DNA of 9,468 bases from Alphaproteobacteria bacterium (GTDB lineage: Bacteria; Pseudomonadota; Alphaproteobacteria; Rhizobiales; Aestuariivirgaceae): NCBI GenBank assembly GCA_024639035.1, contig JAHEJE010000095.1:1-9468 (forward strand), in the 5' to 3' direction. The position numbers were made by a program, and so were the translations under genes. Shown here piece by piece: positions 5,960-9,468 of the stretch. Under the pieces are notes generated by a model. It was given only the letters and a program-made list of their open reading frames with translations. It was not told the origin of the DNA and did no database searches. Every line of letters begins with the position of its first letter. The stretch's first letter is position 1.

Positions 5960-6541
5960 TCAGTGCGCTGTGTCTTCGTGCCAACGGGTCCACGAATGCA
6001 ACGACCGGTTGGCAGCGAGTATTTCCCGCAACCGCCGCAGGTCCTTCTTTCGCAGGCGCTTGCGGGCCAGCGGCAGAACCAGCGTATTCTCCCAGTGCAG
6101 ATGCCGGCGGTAGTTCTCGAAAAACCCGCGCAGCATGTAGCCAACCATGTCGGGATTGTCGACCTTGCCGCCCTGGCTCAAGACCTCCAGACTGTCGTCC
6201 AGTTCCTCGGCAAAGCTCTCGTCGACAGCGTGTTCCTTCGCCAGTCTGTTCAGCACGTCGGCAATGTTGTCTTTCGGCTGCGCCCGTTTTTCCAACAGCG
6301 GAAACAGCCCTTCCTCTTCATCGATATGGTGCAGCGGCAGTTCGAATCGCAAACTGTCGAGAGCGTTGATCGCCAGCCGGCAATCGACGTCGTCCGGCAG
6401 GCCGTCGGCGATCGCTTCCAGCACATCGCAGATATCAGCATGTATCCGATGGGCGGTTTCGATGGCGTCAAGCGGGTTGCCCTCACTCAGCGATTCACAG
6501 GAATGCGCCATTTTGCCACCGTCCGGTTTCGAGTTTTTCAT
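5960..6541 (-). CDS. Hemerythrin (HHE) domain protein
   Basis: This soluble 193-residue protein has a four-helix hemerythrin-like domain that should hold a non-heme di-iron centre. Such proteins bind or sense oxygen, nitric oxide or iron. Candidate ligands are His31/His34 in A-H-R-I-H, His72/Glu76 in H-H-I-D-E-E-E, His104/Glu108 in K-E-H-A-V-D-E, and His147/Glu151 in R-R-H-L-H-W-E. The last three are H-x-x-x-E motifs, as expected. After the domain comes a basic helix rich in Arg/Lys (about 160-173). The ATG at 6541 has GAAG seven bases upstream; GTG 6547 would add two residues. No signal peptide or DNA-binding or signalling domain is present. It is divergent from the cbb3 operon across a gap with a perfect FNR box, which suggests an oxygen- or NO-related job such as di-iron sensing, oxygen delivery or NO protection. 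The exact role cannot be read from the sequence. Confidence 0.85.
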   Translation of the reverse strand: MKNSKPDGGKMAHSCESLSEGNPLDAIETAHRIHADICDVLEAIADGLPDDVDCRLAINALDSLRFELPLHHIDEEEGLFPLLEKRAQPKDNIADVLNRLAKEHAVDESFAEELDDSLEVLSQGGKVDNPDMVGYMLRGFFENYRRHLHWENTLVLPLARKRLRKKDLRRLREILAANRSLHSWTRWHEDTAH

Positions 6542-6605
6542 GGCCACACTTCAAACTCAGGCGTTATCATTGCTCTATGATTGAGGCACCGGCGGGTGCG
6601 GCGCG

Positions 6606-6619
6606 TTGATTCAGATCAA
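6606..6619. promoter_or_regulatory. FNR/Anr/FixK-type operator, TTGAT-N4-ATCAA
   Basis: The site TTGAT-TCAG-ATCAA matches the FNR-family consensus TTGAT-N4-ATCAA at all ten specified positions. Its centre (6612.5) lies 112 bases before ccoN and 71 bases before the hemerythrin ATG on the other strand. A class II activator site at -41.5 would put the cco start point near 6654, but only poor -10 sequences are there (for example CATTTG around 6642 or GACAAT at 6651-6656). No second site was seen. The rest of the 6542-6724 gap shows no other named element. Confidence 0.85.
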
Positions 6620-6724
6620 AGACCGCAGTCAACGTCTCCGGCATTTGTCTGACAATCCGACTGTTCGCACGCCGTGGAGATGTGGCGGGCACAGGACCGA
6701 CCACAGGAAACATGGGGAATTCTT

Positions 6725-8323
6725 ATGGACGTTTTGGGAAAGCTGGCGTTATACGCTCTGGCTTTGCTTGCCGCATTGCTGGCCGCAGCCAAGGCCCACG
6801 ATGGCTTGTTTGCCGCGCATGCCTGGGTGGTTGCCCTGGCCTGTCTGGTGGCAATCGTCGTAACCGTCAGGAACAGTGACAAGCCAAGCGCCGATGATGG
6901 CGCCAAGTACCTCGATGGGGTCGTGCGCTACGGCACCATCGCCACCTTGTTCTGGGGCATTGCCGGCTTCCTGGTCGGCGTGATCATCGCCCTGCAGCTG
7001 GCCTACCCGATCCTCAATTTCGATTGGCCTTGGACCAACTTCGGTCGCTTGCGCCCACTGCATACCTCCGCGGTGGTCTTTGCCTTTGGCGGCAACGCCC
7101 TGCTGTGCACCAGCTTCTATGTCGTTCAGCGCACCTGCCAGGCCCGCCTGGCGCTCGGCAACACGGCCTGGTTCGTCTTCTGGGGCTATCAGCTTTTCAT
7201 CGTCTTGGCGGCAACCGGCTACCTGATGGGCATCACCCAATCCAAGGAATATGCCGAACCGGAATGGTACGTCGACCTGTGGCTGACCATCGTCTGGGTC
7301 GCCTATCTTCTGGTTTTCATGGGCACCTTGTTCAAGCGCAAGGAACCGCATATCTACGTCGCCAACTGGTTCTATCTTGCCTTCATCGTAACCGTCGCGA
7401 TGCTGCATATCGTCAACAACCTGTCGGTACCGGTATCGATCTTCGGCTCCAAGAGCTATTCGCTGTTCGCCGGCGTTCAGGACGCCCTGACGCAATGGTG
7501 GTACGGCCACAATGCGGTCGGCTTCTTCCTGACCGCCGGTTTCCTCGGCATGATGTATTATTTCATGCCCAAGCAGGCCGGCCGCCCGGTCTATTCCTAC
7601 CGCCTGAGCATTCTGCACTTCTGGTCGCTGATCTTTCTGTATATCTGGGCCGGTCCGCATCACCTGCATTACACAGCTCTTCCCGACTGGGCCCAGACGC
7701 TGGGCATGGTGTTCTCGATCATGCTGTGGATGCCGTCCTGGGGCGGTATGATCAACGGCCTGATGACCCTGTCGGGGGCCTGGGACAAACTGCGCACCGA
7801 TCCGGTAATCCGCATGATGGTTCTCGCGCTGGCCTTCTACGGCATGTCGACCTTTGAAGGCCCGATGATGTCGATCAAGGCGGTCAATTCGCTCAGCCAC
7901 TACACCGACTGGACTATCGGACATGTCCATTCCGGCGCCCTTGGCTGGGTCGGAATGATCTCGTTTGCCGCGATCTATTATCTGGCGCCCAAGTTGTGGA
8001 ACCGCGACCGGCTGTACAGCCTGCGTCTGATCAACTGGCACTTCTGGCTCGCCACACTGGGCATCGTCATCTATGCCGCTGTGTTGTGGGTTGCCGGTAT
8101 CACACAAGGCCTGATGTGGCGCGAATACGACGCCAACGGATTTTTGGTCTATTCCTTCGCCGAATCGGTTCAGGCCGTGCATTGGGCCTACGTGGCGCGT
8201 GCATTCGGCGGTTTCCTCTATCTCGCCGGTGCCCTGGTCATGGCCTGGAACATCTACCAGACCATCCGTGGCAAAACGCGTGACGAAGCTGCGATGGATA
8301 TCCTCGCGGCCCCGGCAGAATAA
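6725..8323 (+). CDS. ccoN: Cytochrome c oxidase cbb3-type subunit I
   Basis: CcoN is the catalytic subunit of the cbb3 high-affinity oxidase, which reduces oxygen to water and pumps protons at low oxygen. It has 532 residues, the normal length, and is highly hydrophobic, with an expected set of about 12 helices plus two N-terminal hydrophobic segments (about 4-22 and 30-48). Visible ligands are His113 in R-P-L-H-T-S (low-spin heme b), His262 in W-Y-G-H-N and His312/His313 in G-P-H-H-L-H (CuB), and His400/His402 in G-H-V-H-S-G (heme b3 and low-spin heme). Tyr306, six residues before His312, is placed like the cross-linked tyrosine of cbb3 enzymes. Glu378 in T-F-E-G-P is the conserved subfamily glutamate. 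The ATG at 6725 follows GGGGA (6714-6718) by six bases; upstream in-frame GTG 6674 and ATG 6680 would add a non-family extension. It is the first gene of ccoNOQP, probably under FNR-type control. Confidence 0.97.
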   Translation: MDVLGKLALYALALLAALLAAAKAHDGLFAAHAWVVALACLVAIVVTVRNSDKPSADDGAKYLDGVVRYGTIATLFWGIAGFLVGVIIALQLAYPILNFDWPWTNFGRLRPLHTSAVVFAFGGNALLCTSFYVVQRTCQARLALGNTAWFVFWGYQLFIVLAATGYLMGITQSKEYAEPEWYVDLWLTIVWVAYLLVFMGTLFKRKEPHIYVANWFYLAFIVTVAMLHIVNNLSVPVSIFGSKSYSLFAGVQDALTQWWYGHNAVGFFLTAGFLGMMYYFMPKQAGRPVYSYRLSILHFWSLIFLYIWAGPHHLHYTALPDWAQTLGMVFSIMLWMPSWGGMINGLMTLSGAWDKLRTDPVIRMMVLALAFYGMSTFEGPMMSIKAVNSLSHYTDWTIGHVHSGALGWVGMISFAAIYYLAPKLWNRDRLYSLRLINWHFWLATLGIVIYAAVLWVAGITQGLMWREYDANGFLVYSFAESVQAVHWAYVARAFGGFLYLAGALVMAWNIYQTIRGKTRDEAAMDILAAPAE

Positions 8324-8334
8324 GGAGCAGGGCA

Positions 8335-9066
8335 ATGGCAAAATTCACCCATGCAATGATCGAAAAGAACGCCACCCTGCTGATGGTGCTGTCGCTGGCA
8401 GTGGTGTCGATTGGCGGCATCATCGAAATCGCGCCGCTGTTCTATCTGCAGAACACCATCGAGAAGGTTGAGGGCATGCGGCCCTATTCGCCGCTCGAAC
8501 TGAAGGGGCGCAACATCTATGTGCGCGAAGGCTGCTATCTGTGTCACTCGCAGATGATCCGTCCCTTCCGTGATGAGGTTGAGCGCTACGGCCACTACTC
8601 GCTGGCGGCCGAGAGTATGTATGACCATCCCTTCCAGTGGGGCTCCAAACGCACCGGTCCGGACCTTGCCCGCGTCGGTGGCCGTTATTCCGATGAATGG
8701 CATGTCGAGCATCTTACCAACCCGCAGTCGGTGGTGCCGGAATCCATTATGCCGCGCTATGCCTTCCTGAAGGAAACGCCGCTGAGGACCGATGACATCG
8801 CCGCCCATCTCAAGGCAAACCGCACCGTCGGCGTGCCGTATAGCGACGAAATGATCGAGAATGCCGAAGCCGACATCAAGGCCCAGGCCAATGCCGATGA
8901 CGACGGTGCCGATGCGGTCGCCACCCGCTATCCCAAGGCGCAGGTGCGCGATTTTGATGGCAACCCCTCGCAGTTGACCGAGATGGACGCCCTGGTCGCC
9001 TACCTGCAGATGCTGGGAACCCTTGTGGACTTCTCCGTCTATCAGGCCGACCAGAACTATCGCTAA
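8335..9066 (+). CDS. ccoO: Cytochrome c oxidase cbb3-type subunit II (mono-heme c)
   Basis: CcoO is the membrane-anchored mono-heme cytochrome c that passes electrons to CcoN. It has 243 residues. An N-terminal membrane anchor lies at about 13-36, and the heme-binding motif C-Y-L-C-H at 67-71 (Cys67, Cys70, His71) begins the periplasmic domain. The axial methionine is probably Met139 in S-I-M-P-R-Y. The family signature G-R-N-I-Y-V-R-E-G-C and Q-M-I-R-P-F-R-D-E follow the usual pattern. An acidic, alanine-rich insert (about 176-195) lies before the last helix. The Shine-Dalgarno AGGAG at 8323-8327 overlaps the end of the ccoN stop codon and sits seven bases before the ATG, so the two genes are tightly coupled. 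Confidence 0.97.
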   Translation: MAKFTHAMIEKNATLLMVLSLAVVSIGGIIEIAPLFYLQNTIEKVEGMRPYSPLELKGRNIYVREGCYLCHSQMIRPFRDEVERYGHYSLAAESMYDHPFQWGSKRTGPDLARVGGRYSDEWHVEHLTNPQSVVPESIMPRYAFLKETPLRTDDIAAHLKANRTVGVPYSDEMIENAEADIKAQANADDDGADAVATRYPKAQVRDFDGNPSQLTEMDALVAYLQMLGTLVDFSVYQADQNYR

Positions 9067-9078
9067 CAGGAGGCTGTC

Positions 9079-9228
9079 ATGGATTACAACGAACTGCGTC
9101 ACCTCGCCGACAGCTGGGGACTGGTGTACCTGATGGTGGTTTTCATCGCGGTGGTGGTCTTCACTTTCCGGCCATGGGCGCGAAAATCATATGACGAGGC
9201 GGCAAAAATTCCGCTCAAAGAGGACTGA
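9079..9228 (+). CDS. ccoQ: Cytochrome c oxidase cbb3-type subunit CcoQ
   Basis: This 49-residue, single-helix protein (M-D-Y-N-E-L-R-H-L-A-D-S-W-G start) has the hallmark CcoQ layout: a short cytoplasmic or amphipathic start, one transmembrane helix at about 14-30 ending in F-R-P-W-A, and a polar tail. CcoQ stabilises the cbb3 complex and is dispensable for catalysis in some species. A strong Shine-Dalgarno, AGGAGG at 9068-9073, sits five bases before the ATG. The gene lies 12 bases after ccoO and two bases before ccoP. Confidence 0.93.
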   Translation: MDYNELRHLADSWGLVYLMVVFIAVVVFTFRPWARKSYDEAAKIPLKED

Positions 9229-9230
9229 TC

Positions 9231-9468
9231 ATGACCGACAGACAAGTTGACGAAGTTTCCGGCACTGAAACAACCGGTCATGAATGGGATGGTATCAGGG
9301 AACTCGACACCCCGATGCCGCGCTGGTGGCTGTGGACGTTCTACGCCACCATCATCTGGTCGATCGGCTATGTCATCGTCTATCCTGCCATTCCGCTGAT
9401 CAATGAGGCGACCAAGGGTATCTGGGGCTATTCCAGCCGAGGTGATCTGGCCGGTCAGATGGCGGCAG
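9231..9468 (+). CDS. ccoP: Cytochrome c oxidase cbb3-type subunit III (N-terminal part)
   Basis: The window ends after 79 codons of ccoP. The visible part has an acidic N-terminus, then the family signature H-E-W-D-G-I-R-E-L-D-T-P-M-P-R-W-W (17-33) and one membrane anchor at about 32-54. CcoP is the di-heme c subunit that takes electrons from soluble or membrane cytochrome c; both C-x-x-C-H motifs would lie beyond the window. GAGGA just before the ATG, inside the end of ccoQ, serves as the ribosome-binding site. The gap to ccoQ is two bases. Confidence 0.95.
   Translation, partial: MTDRQVDEVSGTETTGHEWDGIRELDTPMPRWWLWTFYATIIWSIGYVIVYPAIPLINEATKGIWGYSSRGDLAGQMAA

Noticed and set aside
6749..8341. 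A 530-codon open frame on the minus strand opposite ccoN
   Set aside because: It mirrors the codon periodicity of a GC-rich gene, has a low-complexity Gln/Asp/Gly/His-rich translation with no recognisable domain, and lies fully inside an unmistakable ccoN.
8254..9102. A 282-codon minus-strand open frame opposite ccoO
   Set aside because: It is antisense to ccoO and crosses into ccoQ. The plus-strand genes have heme motifs and good ribosome-binding sites, so this is a shadow.

Overview
The window reads as an ordinary piece of chromosome from a high-GC alphaproteobacterium. The evidence is the style of the OmpA/coiled-coil membrane protein, the HNH protein, the YqaA-type protein and a ccoNOQP operon with an FNR/Anr box, plus the uniform GC-rich codon use. 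I cannot place it to genus. I saw no insertion sequence, phage gene, CRISPR array, tRNA or rRNA, and no stretch longer than about 265 bases without a gene.

Layout. (1) 1-1057: the last codons of an upstream gene, then an inner-membrane protein with a TolR/ExbD-like membrane segment, a long coiled coil and a C-terminal OmpA peptidoglycan-binding domain. (2) 1058-1320: a non-coding gap holding what looks like the eroded C-terminal end of a family 5 (oligopeptide/dipeptide type) ABC-transporter solute-binding protein, followed by a strong inverted repeat. (3) 1321-4104: a beta-lactamase-fold serine hydrolase, a convergent glutamyl-Q tRNA(Asp) synthetase (gluQ), and a divergent AlkA-type DNA glycosylase. 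(4) 4105-4801: a promoter with a 9-base direct repeat, a leader hairpin and an HNH endonuclease-family gene. (5) 5895-4774 on the minus strand: a YqaA/DedA-type membrane protein directly abutting a DsbB-type quinone-linked thiol oxidase, whose 3' end overlaps the HNH gene. (6) 6541-5960 on the minus strand: a hemerythrin (HHE) protein. (7) 6725-9468: ccoN, ccoO, ccoQ and the 5' part of ccoP, encoding the cbb3-type high-affinity cytochrome c oxidase.

How the parts fit. The right half has an oxygen and redox theme. A perfect FNR/Anr site (TTGAT-N4-ATCAA) lies in the 183-base gap between the divergently transcribed hemerythrin gene and the cco operon, so low oxygen probably induces cbb3 oxidase and could also control the hemerythrin gene and perhaps the yqaA-dsbB pair behind it. 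DsbB passes electrons from disulfide formation into the quinone pool that respiratory oxidases drain, and the CcoO and CcoP c-type hemes need correct cysteine redox chemistry, so the neighbourhood is coherent. The left half is a set of unrelated housekeeping genes (tRNA modification, alkylation repair, envelope function). I found no convincing undescribed system. The points most worth a second look are the solute-binding-protein remnant, the possibly shared FNR site, the TolR-like/OmpA fusion, and the repeat-bearing HNH promoter.
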